DNA of 64,000 nt. Origin: Xiphophorus maculatus (Eukaryota > Chordata > Actinopteri > Cyprinodontiformes > Poeciliidae). Below, in pieces: positions 22,923 to 34,633 of this stretch (its first letter is position 1; every line of letters starts with the position of its first letter). The notes beneath the pieces were generated by a model. That model saw only the letters and a program-made list of their open reading frames with translations, had not been told where the DNA came from and made no database searches. The position numbers and the translations under genes are program-made. The stretch is from positions 3,564,560 through 3,628,559 of the forward strand of contig NC_036458.1 of NCBI RefSeq assembly GCF_002775205.1, given 5' to 3'.

Positions 22923-23990
22923 TTCGGTGCGCTGCGTTTATCTGGAAAACACCGCAAGTTATTATTTGATCAGTATTTGAAGCTGACTGCTTCTCTCTCC
23001 TCTCTGCTTTGTCAAATACTGCGCAGTTGTCGTCAACTGTTTGTAAAGTTCAAAGTCCCCCAAAAAACAACTCGTTTTGCTCTGAGGCGTTCAGGTGCTG
23101 AACAAACGATCGGAAATTCTGCAATTCGCTGCAAAACCCAAACAATTCATGGAAAGCTCAACTTACTGGTACATACGGGATCTTCAAGACAATTTACCTC
23201 CCTTTATTCATGCAATCATAAACGTAACTATATCTGACATTACACTGTAAAAAAGAAACCTATTTTGTTGATATTAAATAGTTTTTTTTTAGATAATATA
23301 AATATTTTTTCTTTTATAAATTATTTCAACCTCAAAATAATATTACACGGAACATTAAGTTGTGAAGTAGAACATGTACTTTTTAAATATAAATATTCAG
23401 TATGAAATAAAAAAATGTATGTTTTTAGATAAATTAAATCTCAAAATAAAGTTTCACAGAACATTAAAATGTGAATTACAACATATATTTTTTAAAATAA
23501 TATAAATATTTGTCAGGAAATTAAAAAATAAATTTAAAAATAATGCTATACTAAGTTATGAATTTCAAGTATTTTTTTTAATGATTAAAATTTTGAATTG
23601 ATAAATATCAAAATAATGTCAGACAGAACATTAGGTTTTGTATTACATGTATGTTTTAAATGGATGATATAAATATTAAACAGTAAATAAAACAAATACA
23701 TTGTTTTTAATTAATTCAATCTACAACATGTATGTTTTAATAATTTAAATAATTGGCAGGAAATAAAAAACAATTAAATAAATCTGAAAATAATGTTATA
23801 CGGAACATTAACAAGTATTTTTTTGAAAATAATATACATCATCAACAGGAAATAGCAATGATAGTCAATATATTATGATTATCATGCAGATATGTACACT
23901 ATTCATGCACTCACCATGTACAGTATGTTTAGTAGATTTAACAGGCTGACATTTTCAGACAGCAAAGGTGGGGATTGGTTGTGCGGGGGC
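22923..23990. other. Intergenic region between hsd17b14 and kcna7 (head to head)
   Basis: Immediately upstream of hsd17b14 is ordinary sequence that probably includes its promoter. Then follows an AT-rich degenerate satellite (about 23260-23850). No gene was recognised before the GC-rich kcna7 first exon. Confidence 0.5.
23260..23850. repeat. AT-rich degenerate satellite, about 110-125 bp unit, about five copies
   Basis: A block containing TCAAAATAATATTACACGG, AACATTAA, ACATGTATGTTTTAAAT and AATATAAATATT recurs about every 110-125 bases with much divergence. It is non-coding. Confidence 0.55.
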
Positions 23991-23999
23991 TTAGCGGCA

Positions 24000-24315
24000 C
24001 TCTTGGATCAGGGTCAAAGATTAAATTTCAACCCTGCAGCATTCCCTGGGGCGGCGTGTAACAGAGAGGCTGCTAGCGAAGAGACCCACAAACAAGCCTA
24101 ACTCCAAGTGAGCGCTGCAGATTAACACCACAGCGGCCCCTGAAGGAGCCACGCCGCCGCCGCCGCCTCACCGTGCACAAAAACACCGGGAGGGCTTTCC
24201 TGGACATCCTGATGTGGAGAACGGCGAAGAGTCGGCTGCAGACGGAGGGAAGGGAGACGGAGGCAAAGCAGGAGGAATATGTGGAGGTGTGAGTAGTTGG
24301 AGCTCCTGAAGCCAG
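24000..24315 (+). other. kcna7: Candidate untranslated first exon of kcna7
   Basis: A GC-rich stretch with a (GCC)n run near 24150 ends in a strong donor, GCCAG|GTAAGG at 24316. It would splice to the acceptor ATTTTCAG at 25651-25658. In the joined message a TGA lies in frame just before the junction, so the first in-frame ATG is at 25695. Its 5' limit is not determined. An upstream reading frame of 26 codons lies at 24212-24292. Confidence 0.55.
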
Positions 24316-24372
24316 GTAAGGAGGAGGAGAAAAGTCTGATGGCGAGTCTTACAAAAACTATGCATAAAAAAC

Positions 24373-25012
24373 TAGAGATGTAACGATTAATCGTGATTAA
24401 TCAATTGATAAAATAACCGTCAACTAAATTAGTAATCGATTAATCGTTAAGTGAAGTATGCAGACTAAAAAAAAGGCAATTTGGTGGAAAAACAGCACAT
24501 TCAGAGCAGTAATTAAGCAAAAAAATTCACTAGAATATTGACATTTACCATTTGAGATGATAAAAACTTTTTTACGTAAATATGTTAAACCCATAACTAA
24601 AGTGGAATCCATTTAAATTCACCTGGTTCAAATCCTGTAAACAAAATATCTCATTAAGCAATTATTAATCAGTCAATCCAAGAAAATAATCAACAGATTA
24701 TTCCTACACTGCACTGTTATGTGAAGCAGGAAAAGCTGAGTATTTGTGTTTAGCTGCAGATGCATCCTTTGCTACAAATAATCAAGCGTTCACTAGAAGA
24801 ATGCTGTTATTTCATTTTAGGCAGTATAAAGTTTATTTTCTTATTTAAAGAAGGGATTGAAGTACTTCTCACATCTTTTAACATATTTCTAATATTGCAT
24901 AACAACAATGAAGAATAATAATGAAAAATCTGCAGAAAGTGGCAATTTTTATTTTATTGATTGATTAGTTGTCAGAACAATCAATAACTAAATTGTTTGT
25001 TATGAAACCTAA
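24373..25012. mobile_element. Family D element copy (kcna7 intron 1)
   Basis: It starts with GTAACGATTAATCGTGATTA and contains GCAGATGCATCCTTTGCTAC, a word shared inverted with the copy at 5541-6385. It ends near TTGTTTGTTATGAAACC. No coding capacity. Confidence 0.5.
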
Positions 25013-25017
25013 GTTTT

Positions 25018-25416
25018 TAGGTAACGAGGCTGGGCTTGGCAGTGGTTGCTAGGTAACGAGGCTGGGCTTGGCAGTGGTTGCTAGGTAATGAGGTGGGGCT
25101 TGGCAGTGGTTGCTAGGTAATGAGGCGGTGCTTGGCAGTGGTTGCTAGGTAATGAGGTGGGGCTTGGCAGTGGTTGCTAGGTAATGAGGCTGGGCTTGGC
25201 AGTGGTTGCTAGGTAACGAGGCTGGGCTTGGCAGTGGTTGCTAGGTAATGAGGCGGTGCTTGGCAGTGGTTGCTAGGTAACGAGGCTGGGCTTGGCAGTG
25301 GTTGCTAGGTAATGAGGCTGGGCTTGGCAGTGGTTGCTAGGTAATGAGGCTGGGCTTGGCAGTGGTTGCTAGGTAATGAGGCTGGGCTTGGCAGTGGTTG
25401 CTAGGTAACGGCACAG
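25018..25416. repeat. 32-bp minisatellite of X-box-like units (kcna7 intron 1)
   Basis: Twelve full units of about 32 bp (GAGGCTGGGCTTGGCAGTGG plus TTGCTAGGTAAC) and a final partial one. Four junctions read GTTGCTAGGTAAC exactly; the other eight have GGTAATG. The array lies within a reverse-orientation family A copy and appears to be an expansion of that element's own CTAGCAACC segment. Confidence 0.9.
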
Positions 25417-25600
25417 TGCCAGTGGAATGTGAAATAATAATCGGGAGGTTTTTGAAACAGCGTCTGGAAACTGAGATACAACTTAAGTTAAAACGTCAAA
25501 AGTCAGCTAGGTGTTTTTTAGAGGCAGTTTGCGACTCAAACGAAACTGGGAAAATGTGCAAAATGTAAATTTTACATTAAAAAGAGTTGTCTGCATCAAC
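25417..25600 (-). repeat. Family A element fragment, reverse orientation (kcna7 intron 1)
   Basis: The segment reads GGGAGGTTTTTGAAAC, GTCAAAAGTCAGCTAGGTG and GCAAAATGTAAATTTTACA. These are the reverse complement of the 5' part of the family A copy near 3670-3830. It ends about 60 bases before the kcna7 coding-exon acceptor. Confidence 0.55.
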
Positions 25601-25694
25601 ACATGACTTTTTAATCCATCTGTGTCTCATGGCTCAGTCTCGATTGTTTGATTTTCAGAGAGACGCAACCCAAAGAAAAACCCAACGCCGAGGA

Positions 25695-28600
25695 ATGGAA
25701 AATCAAGACAAGCGAGCCGGAGACGAGGCTGAGACGGAGGAGAAACAAAAAGCCGATGAGCTCAGCGACGAACAAAAGCAGAGCAAAGACAAATACAACA
25801 AGTTGGAGAAGGAGAGCAGTGAGAAGGAGGTGCGTGGCGAGGCCAGGATGGCGAGCCGCCGCCCCTGTACGAGCGGCTGGGACTTGAGTGAACGCCTGGC
25901 CATCAACGTCTCGGGGATGCGTTACGAAACCCAGCTGCGCACCCTCGCTCAGTTCCCCGACTCCCTGCTGGGCGACCCGCGGCGCCGGCTACGCTACTAC
26001 GACCCGCTGCGCAACGAGCTGTTCCTGGACAGGAACCGCGTCTGCTTCGACGCCATCCTCTACTTCTACCAGTCGGGCGGCAGGCTGCGGCGGCCCGCCA
26101 ACATCCCGCTGGACATGTTCCTGGATGAGCTGCACTTTTACGAACTCGGCGAGGACATCATCGACCGCTTCAAGGAGGACGAGGGCTTCGCCAAGGAGGA
26201 GGAGAGGCCTCTGCCGCCCACAAAGTGGCAGCAGAAAATCTGGATGTTGTTTGAGTATCCCGAGTCTTCGGGTGGAGCGAGGATCATCGCCATCATCAGC
26301 GTCATGGTCATCGTCCTCTCCATCCTCATCTTCTGCCTGGAGACTTTGCCTGAGTTCAGAAACGAGAAGGAGCGGCGGGAGGTGAGGAGGACAGGTTGGC
26401 ATGAAGGGTCACTTTGAGTGCAAAGGTTAAGCCCTGACGCCCCCGGTACTGGGGCAGAATTTAGGTTGGGTTGTTTTCACACCTGATAGTCCAGTAGCGT
26501 CACCGAAATCGCAACATTTTGCTACATTTGCAGTTCGGTTCTCTTTCACACTGCACTGAATCAAACTTACCAAACGCTTTGAAAAACCTGTTCCCCTACT
26601 TGCCTGTGGGGGCGCTGTACCAAGAACCACCAAAGAAAACGATTAGAAAACCTCTGAAAATGTTTGATTTTATAAGAAAAATTTATAAAAAAAACCTTCT
26701 TTTTTTTACACATTTGTGTAAACTGTTACTATGTTGTGAAAGCATGTTATTAAATTACAAGTGAAAAACTCAAGTTCCTTCACCTCCACCCAGCTAACTA
26801 CAACCAGTAAGAGCCAGGAGTCTTAGCGCTGCCTATCACAATCTTGTGTGACGCTGCTCATCCTCCCTCTCCTACCCTTGCTCTCTGCTACACTGCAGCT
26901 AGCATAACGTGGTGTGAATGCTATTGCTAGTTAGCATAGCCACCAAATAAATGGTTTTCCTGTAATGGTATGTTGTTTTCCCATCTTTAGCACACTAAGC
27001 AGCGTACATGAGGTTGATCGACAGCGCTAAGACCCTCCTCCTGGATCTGATTGGCTGTTGGCAAACATATTCTTCTTAAAACGTTACATACTGCAGCTTT
27101 AATCTGCAGACAAGTGTCACCCTTTTTATTTAAAAATAAACGTTAAACATGACAATAAGAGGAAAAAAGCGGGCAAAGCAGCAGAGAAAGTGACGTCAGT
27201 GAACCCGATCCACTCAGACGGAGTGAAGACATCATCCTGTCGGTGTTCAGTTAGAGGAGGAACACCGTGTAGATGTTGAGCTTGTTTTCACCAACAGGCA
27301 CCTGCCGTAGTCATTTGGGCGATTCTTCAAAACCAGCCTGAAGTGAGAGTGAATGAGAAGCGGAGAAGAAGTGAGCGAGAAGCAGCCAGAGCTGGTCTAA
27401 GGTTTCCGCGCCATGAGACCCGGACGGCTAAACTTAGCCTGGACGGCCGTTAGAGAGCATCGACACATAAACCGATGTCCGTATTAATAAACGACTGATG
27501 ACTCACCGGCTCTGAAAACGGCTTGGAAAAGATGGCGGCAGATCAGCTTTTTGCCACAGGATGAAATTAGAAACGACGCAGCAGCGTTCAGGAAGTCTTC
27601 AGGTTCTTTGGGTCTTTTAATCTGTGATTTCTTCAAAGTTTGTACCAATCTTCTGTCCAGTTCCTGGCGGGTTTTGTTTGCAAAGCTACTTGACTCTGAC
27701 TTACGAAGCATTCAGGATATAAAATGCTGCCACTCTGCAAAACGCAAAATTTTACCAAGTATTTTTGGTAACATTCCTGGTGAAAATGTCTCAAAACGCT
27801 TGAAAAGAGACTGAGCTAAATTAAAAATAAGATGGAAGATCTTGCTTAGAGTCAATAATTTCTTATTTGTGAAAAAACAGATTATTTCACTTGTATGATG
27901 ATGTATTTAATTTTTTTGGTGACAGAAAAAAAGGAGTAAATTTCCACCAAAAAAAACTGAAATTTTGAGATTAAGTTCAGAAATTTTCTATAGAGCTAGA
28001 AGAAACTCAAAAAAATTATTTTTTAAAAAGAGGAAATTTAAATTACAGTGGCACTATTACTTTTTTAAAATCAATATTAAGGAATTATTGACTTGAACCA
28101 GGCTCCTATATCTTGGTGGAAAGTCACTTGTAAGTTAGTTTTGTGTACCAAGATATTTGCATTAGAAACTTGACAAAATACTTATTTTTTTAATGGAAAT
28201 CAAATAAAAACTAAAACATTTTTACACATCGGTCATAAATCCACTGCTGCAGAAAATCCTAAATGTTTCGGATGAAATCCAAACCTAATCGCTTTCCGGA
28301 TGTAAAATCTCACAAACATACGTTTTCTTAGATGTTGATAAATTCATTGTGCTGCTTTCCAGCTGACATAAAAGATCAGAGTTATGCATGAACCAACATT
28401 AAAGCTGCATCTAAAAGTGGAAGTCTAATGTAATCAAACTCAGATTAGTAACATTTATTTGCCAAAAAAAACCTACAGATATTTTGCAAAACAACAAAAA
28501 AGTGATGGGTAGCGAGAAACATTAAAGGGAAGTTTAATTTTCCAGCTGAAACTAATTTAATCTAATACTTTGGTCGTGTAATAAATCCTCCTTTCAGAGA

Positions 28601-30934
28601 GGTTACGGAGTTCATTAAGAGCTGAAAGAGGAGATGGAGATGTTTGCTCAGCTGTGTGTTGATTTTGGAATATCGTTCATCCCTATTATTTGATTAATCC
28701 GAGCTGAATTATGAAAACATCGATCCAGATGAGGCGACAAACCTTGAAAAACACAAAGCCGCAGCATTTAGGTTATATTATCCGGCTGCGTTTCAGCGCA
28801 GAGCCATCAAACGCTTACTGTAACTTTATCTAACTTGTTAAAAGACTCTAATGCCAAGTTATGTCAGGCGAGCATTTTCCACCCAGATAAAAACAAACAT
28901 CTGAGTTAAATGAAGCGCCAGATGTCCGTAATTCAAGCCAGAGTCACATGAACTTTAGGTTTATTTGTGTGTTCAGAAATAGAGAAAGTGATTTCTGTAG
29001 AAGTTGGTGGGAGAGTGAAAAAGGAGAGGAGAGAAAAGGTTATCACCGTATCACAGATCTCATACTCATCACGGATATCTTGAAAATGTTTCCTCTGCTG
29101 TAATCACCGTCTCCATGGAGACGCAGATTTGCTCGGAAACCTTCGTCACACCGAAGATCCAGACTTCGGTGTGACGAAGTATCCAGAACATACCAAAACT
29201 CCCACTTAACTTCATATTTTGGTCTGTCTGATTATGTAATTTTTAAATATTAAATGATTGAACAGTCACTCTGTACTCTTACGTGAATAACGTCTTGGAC
29301 GGCTTTTACTTTTACTTAAAGTTCATTAAGAGCTGAAAGAGTAAAACAAGTTGAAGTAGAGCTACTCTTACTTGAGGATCATTATTGGTTACTCTACCCA
29401 CCTTTGGTCACATTTGACTAGCAAGACGCCGTTACCTAGCAAGCTCAGCGGAACTCCACCCGTTACCTAGCAACCCCAATAGAGCTCCAGCACATTCGGT
29501 CCTTTGGTTTTACTGTAGTATGAGCTGCTGGAAAAGAGAAGCGTGTTCATGTTAGCCGTTAAAATAACAAAATTTCCACTTAACTTTTTATTCTTGTCAG
29601 TCTAATCATATAATTTTAAAATATTAAACAACTGATATTTTTGATAAGTTACTCAGTAACTTTTTTACCAAAATACTTTTTTACTCCTGAGTAATTTCTT
29701 GGATGACTAATTTTTCCTATTTTGGCTTGAGTAAAAATATGTTGAAGTAGTGATACTATTACTTGTATAATATTTGGGTACTCTACCCTCTTCTGGTTGT
29801 GAACGAGGGCAAAGATGTGGCAAAGATCAACTGACCTCCATTCCTTGAAAAGTTTTCTAAAGTAGCACCAAAAATCAGAGATTTTAACAACAAAAAAAAA
29901 ATCACAAAAACAATCGCAAAATCCCAAAAGAACTTACAAAAGGAAGAAAATCAGTATTTTCTTTGGTTGTGACTGTTACTTCTCCATTTATCTTTCAGCA
30001 ATACACAACCACTCTTCACCCGACCATCCCCAACACAACCATCCTGGTCCCGCCAAAGTTCTCCCCGTTCCAGGACCCGTTTTTCATAGTCGAGACCATC
30101 TGCATCTGCTGGTTCTCCTTTGAACTCATCATGCGCTTCATCAGTGCCCCGAGCAAGATCCTCTTCTTCAAGGACATCATGAACATCATCGACTTCTTGG
30201 CCATTTTGCCCTTTTTCGTCACAGTGGGCACGGAGCTGGCCAAGGACAAAGGCACGCCGCCGTCCGTCTCCCTGGCGCTCATCAGAGTCATCAGGCTGGT
30301 GAGAGTCTTCCGGATCTTCAAGCTTTCCCGTCACTCCAAAGGCCTCCAGATCCTCGGTCAGACGCTGAAGGCTAGCCTGCGAGAGCTCGCGCTCCTGATC
30401 TTCTTCCTCTTCATCGGCGTCATTCTGTTTTCCAGCGCTGTCTACTTTGCCGAGGTGGACAGTCCTGAGACGATGTTTACCAGCATACCCGAGTCGTTTT
30501 GGTGGGCTGTGGTGACCATGACCACGGTGGGCTACGGGGACATGGTTCCGATGACGGTTGTGGGAAAGTTGGTTGGGTCCATGTGCGCCATTGCGGGTGT
30601 GCTCACCATCTCCTTGCCGGTTCCCGTCATCGTTTCAAACTTCAGTTACTTCTACCACCGAGAGATGGAATGTGAGGACAACAGGGAGTACCACCATGTC
30701 TCCACATCGCTCTGGGAAGACAACAAAGAGGACGACGAAGAGGACGACGAAGACAACGGGACGGATCAGGATCCTGAATTCATGGGGGATCGTGCACTTC
30801 TGCACGAACAGAGCAGGGCGATATGTCCGCCACTCAACGGGAACCTCCTGGCTGGGCTTTGTGCAGAACAGGGAGGAAGAGATCAGGAAGGGATGAAATT
30901 ACCTCTCAAAGAACCTCTGGTCACCCAAGTGTGA
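25695..30934 (+). CDS. kcna7: Voltage-gated potassium channel, Shaker subfamily (Kv1.7-type)
   Basis: Two coding exons, 25695-26381 and 29999-30934, join in phase at Glu229/Gln230 and give 540 aa. A coding intron at this place, after S1, is the known unusual feature of KCNA7 among Kv1 genes. Residues about 1-60 are a highly charged extension absent from human KCNA7 (456 aa). The T1 tetramerisation domain starts near 67 ([13 protein letters not shown]). S1 is near 190-215. A glycosylation motif NTT follows at 241 in the S1-S2 loop. The S4 sensor is [20 protein letters not shown] (323-342), the selectivity filter TVGYGD (405-410) and the S6 hinge PVPV (436-439). The C terminus contains an Asp/Glu run and ends VTQV, a class I PDZ ligand like human VTEV. 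Channels of this type carry delayed outward potassium current at the plasma membrane. A family A repeat begins just after the stop codon. Confidence 0.93.
26430..26660. mobile_element. Dispersed element fragment (kcna7 intron)
   Basis: The words TTTTCACACCTGATAGTCC, CTGCACTGAATCAAACTTACC and CTTGCCTGTGGGGGCGCTG recur in the same order at 57060-57700, where a foldback MITE has inserted. A third piece lies at about 47870-47960. It looks like a non-autonomous element without coding sequence. Confidence 0.5.
27735..28195. mobile_element. Family B foldback MITE, diverged (kcna7 intron)
   Basis: The left arm near CTCTGCAAAACGCAAAATTTTACC and the right arm TCAATATTAAGGAATTATTGAC through TATTTGCATTAGAAAC match the family B arms. 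The centre is rearranged. Confidence 0.55.
29200..29790. repeat. Family C fragments with an internal family A piece (kcna7 intron)
   Basis: Family C is marked by CTTTTACTTAAAG, TTACTTGAGGATC and TACTCTACCCACC. Similar blocks lie at 33190-33320, 49590-49815, 53330-53420, 53500-53760 and 56525-56690. A partial forward family A copy with two CTAGCAA motifs lies at 29410-29560. Confidence 0.5.
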
Positions 30935-30937
30935 CGA

Positions 30938-31562
30938 AAAATATTTACACTCTGACACTTTTTGCACGTTTTTGTACGTCGTTTTGCGTTTCTGCTGCTA
31001 CTAATAACAACCCAAATGCTTAACAAAAAACACACAACGCATATTTTTGGCAATAAGTTAATGTTTTTGGTATTTAAGAAATGAGCAGTTTCAAAAATCT
31101 ACTGAGTATTATAATGTCACAAATCAGCAGTTACTGCCCTAGTAACCCCAGTGAAGCCCTGCAGGTTACCTAGCAACCCCAGTGGAATTCCGCCCGTTAC
31201 CTAGCAACCCAAGCTGAGCTACAGCATGTTTGGTCAGCTGGTTTTACTGCTGTATAATGGCTGCTGTTGAATGTTTTGTTGTTGCATTTTTGTTGGTTGT
31301 GCAGAAGGCTCCACTTCTGCTTTTCAAAGATACAAGGATGTATAATTGCGCATCTGTTTGCAGCCTTTTCCACGCGCGAGTGTAAACGTTGATTGGATTT
31401 AAAGTGACAAGATGCCCTAAAACAGGGAGCTCATTCTTAAAGAAGCTGAAAATAATCAGACTAAAATCTGATTGTCAAAGAATAATTTTGTGCAAAAGAT
31501 ATGATGAACATGTTTTGTGTAGACCTTTCCTAAACTGTTCAAAGAAACGTCACCTCTAAGGA
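30938..31562 (+). mobile_element. Family A element directly after the kcna7 stop codon
   Basis: A forward, nearly complete copy. Its 5' part (TTTTTGCACGTTTTTGTACG) starts within about 10-20 bases of the stop codon. It contains three CTAGCAACCC/CTAGTAACCC motifs and ends near GTTCAAAGAAACGTCACC, the counterpart of the end seen at 55775-55790. The kcna7 3' untranslated region must begin in or next to it. Confidence 0.6.
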
Positions 31563-32149
31563 TGAATTTGAACACAAATTCAGCCGGTTACCTTGATTCG
31601 CGTTGCTCAGGGTTTTGTGTGATAACATTTTGCAAAGTCTAGAAGTAAACTTTGTTTTGTTTCCTGTTTGTTGTTTCTCCGGTTACTGCAAAGCTATGAC
31701 AATGTTCTCCGCCTTTAAAAATGTTAAAATAAATCAGACTTTCCTGGCAGAGGCAAAATGAAACACTGAAAAATCCAACATTTAAATGGAGTACATTTAA
31801 AAGAAAATCTGTTGTTGTTGCTTCAGCCCCTCCTTTACCTTTAGAACTGTCGTTCTCTGCAACATTTCATAAGATTAGAGAGAGAGACATCTTTACACAA
31901 TCTTTTTAAATCGGCTCATTATCCTCTTTTTGGATTGAATTCATAAAGCAGGTTGATTTTGTGTCTGGTAAATCATTTCTTTAAGTGGTTGTGCCTCTTA
32001 AAGATTTTTTTGAGATCCGTTTTTCAGTTTTCTTGCAGGCTAATAGAGTTCATGATGGCATGAACTTCAACAAGGTTCTGGAGAACAACAAGGCCCACAG
32101 CATCACGGATTCTCCACCATGCCCAGAGCTACATATTCAGCGTCTAACT

Positions 32150-32560
32150 AAACGTTTAGCCTTTTGCTAAATATTTAGCAAGTATAAAACTAAGTATTTA
32201 GCTTAACTAAATATTTAGTTTACAAACAAAATATTTACTGAGTAAGCTAAATATTTTGGTCCAAACTAAATATTTAGTTTAAGAACTACCTAGTTGGTTG
32301 TAACTATTAGCTTTTAAATCCATATTAACATATTAAAATATTTACATATTTAAATATGTTTAGATATGTCATTAAAACCAAATATGCGCTGGTGACATAT
32401 TTGTATTTAATTATGACAAACTAACATATTTCATTTGTATTTAGTCTACACCCTAAATATTAATTTTAAATATTTAGCTTTTGAACTAAATATGTAGCTT
32501 GTTAAATATTTAATTTGAAATGTTGATATTTATAAATGAATGAATGATATTTTTTTTATA
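32150..32560. repeat. AAATATTTAG(TTT)-type AT-rich repetition
   Basis: The palindromic core AAATATTT is repeated many times as AACTAAATATTTAGTTT and variants. The same texture occurs at 41285-42020 in the transporter gene. It has no coding potential. Confidence 0.6.
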
Positions 32561-32804
32561 TTACTAAATATCCCAGATCACTTCATCATGACTTTACAAA
32601 CAACTCCCCACATTGTTTAACCACTTCAACAATAATCTAATATTTAATTGATTTTTTTCCCTTTATTTTGTGTTTTCAATACAACATTTCAGTTTTAGCA
32701 TCTTGGCCGATTCAATCATCATCTTATTCATTTAGTGTGCAGTACTTTGTTATTTTAAAGTGCTATTATATGAATAAATATGACAGTTTATCAGTGAGGC
32801 TCTA

Positions 32805-32875
32805 GCAGCGGCTAACTGTTAGCATCGGCTAACTGTTAGCATAGGCTAACTGTTAGCATCGGCTAACTGTGCTAA
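32805..32875. repeat. 18-bp minisatellite, four units
   Basis: Four units of GGCTAACTGTTAGCATC occur nearly without change. Each contains the short inverted repeat GCTAACTGTTAGC. Confidence 0.85.
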
Positions 32876-34633
32876 CAGGTGTTGACATTGTATTTTGTCA
32901 CAGGTATGGCAGAAATGTGGCGCGGTAATCTCAAACTAGCGAACAACAAAGACATCGATCATCGGCTGGCGGTTGTGAACTCAGCGGGTCCAAAGCCAGA
33001 TTCTGTGACAAGGAACTGATCCAGAATCAGAGAGAGAGACGGGAAGAAGCCGATCTGAGGTCAGAGAGGTCTGGACGTGTTCGAGCTGGGTCAGAATCTG
33101 ACGACAGAAACAGCCACCGTACTTTTTAATCCACACCACAAAAGGCAGAGCCGCCAAAAATTACATCCAGAGAGAGACTAGCGCTACTTCAACATGATTT
33201 TACTCAAGTAAAAGTAAAAGGTAGATAATTTGATACTCTTACGCAAGAGTACCAAATTATCAATCATTTAAGATTTAAAAATTACATAATCAGAAAGACC
33301 AAAACATATAGCTAAGTGGAAATTTTGGTATAACATAATTGCAAGATTACCAAGCATTAGGGACACACTGCAAGAAAATAGTCATCAAATTACAAGCATA
33401 ACGTTACAACGACTTTATTCTGGGAAATTTTTGTCTTTGCATGGCTCTAATACTCTTAATAATACAAAACAACAAAATCAGGCAAAATTAAGTAAAAGTA
33501 AATGGTTACAAAAGTAATAGGAACATACTAAAAAATAAAATAAAATTACGAGAATTATAAAATTCAAATCATAAAATTTAATTTATTTTACGAATTTAAA
33601 ATCAATGAAGACAATTATTTTAAATTATTGTTCTTCAAAATAATAAAACATTTATTCATATTATTCAAATAAAGTTTGAAAAATGCTATGTTTATTTGTC
33701 ATATTCAAGAACACTGCAAATAAAATACTTCAATTCTCTTCTCATAATTGTTTTTTCTAGCCTGGCTCTAATTCTGTGTCGTACAAAATAAGTAAATTAA
33801 GCAAAATCAAGTAAAAAGTAATCGTCCAAAAATTACTTTTTCTTATAACAAGGGGAAAACGTAATCAGTGAAATAATCTGCTAGTACTTTTTTAAAATCA
33901 GTCTTAAGGAATTATTTACTTGTTTAATTCTTGCTGAAAACTTACTTATAAGTTAGTTTTATCCTATTTCAAATGTATTAAAATATTTGCACTAAATCGT
34001 AGAACAAGAATGCTTGCAGTAATCTTCTTTTTATATTATTCAGTCAGAATAAATGCTCTAAAAAATGTTCCTTTACCTGACTGTAGGTTTTTAAAGGAAT
34101 ATGTGTGATTTATTAGGTTGTGTGGACGCCATGTTGTCTGCAGATGTTTCCATGTATACATGTTCGTCCTTCTTTACTTAGAAAAGATCATGTTTTATCT
34201 CTGCATGCCTTCCACATGACTCGCTGTGCAGCGACTCCCGGAGAATGTGATGATCATGAAATTGAAAAAAGCTTTTTCTTTTCTTTTCTAAACGCCCCGA
34301 GGCGTTTAAAAGCAGACACACAATGGATGACGGTGATTCTGCTCCTGATTTTTTTCCGGTTCTTAGTGTTGGGAAATCTCAGGATTTTATGAGTCAGGTT
34401 CGTGTGAGGAAGTTTTCAACCTCTAGAGGTCAGACTGTCATAAAACAGACGCTTCCTGCTTTCACTGGCTTTGATTTATGACCTAACAGTTAAAAGAAAA
34501 TCTGTCATCTTAACATGATATTACTCATTTATACCACATGATCAAAAAGATTTAAGTAAAGATTAAAGTTTTACAACTTTCACTGCAGAACACAGGTGAT
34601 TAGTTTTACCGGATATTACCTGAAACTGAAAAT

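Noticed and set aside
25018-25416. CRISPR-like array
   Set aside because: Units are contiguous without unique spacers and the DNA is clearly eukaryotic.
25629-25694. Upstream in-frame ATG (MAQSRL) as the kcna7 start
   Set aside because: A good splice acceptor at 25658 places this ATG in the intron, and the joined leader has a stop in frame.
25888-26402. Long frames in other phases and on the opposite strand over kcna7 exon 1
   Set aside because: Shadows of a GC-rich conserved channel exon.
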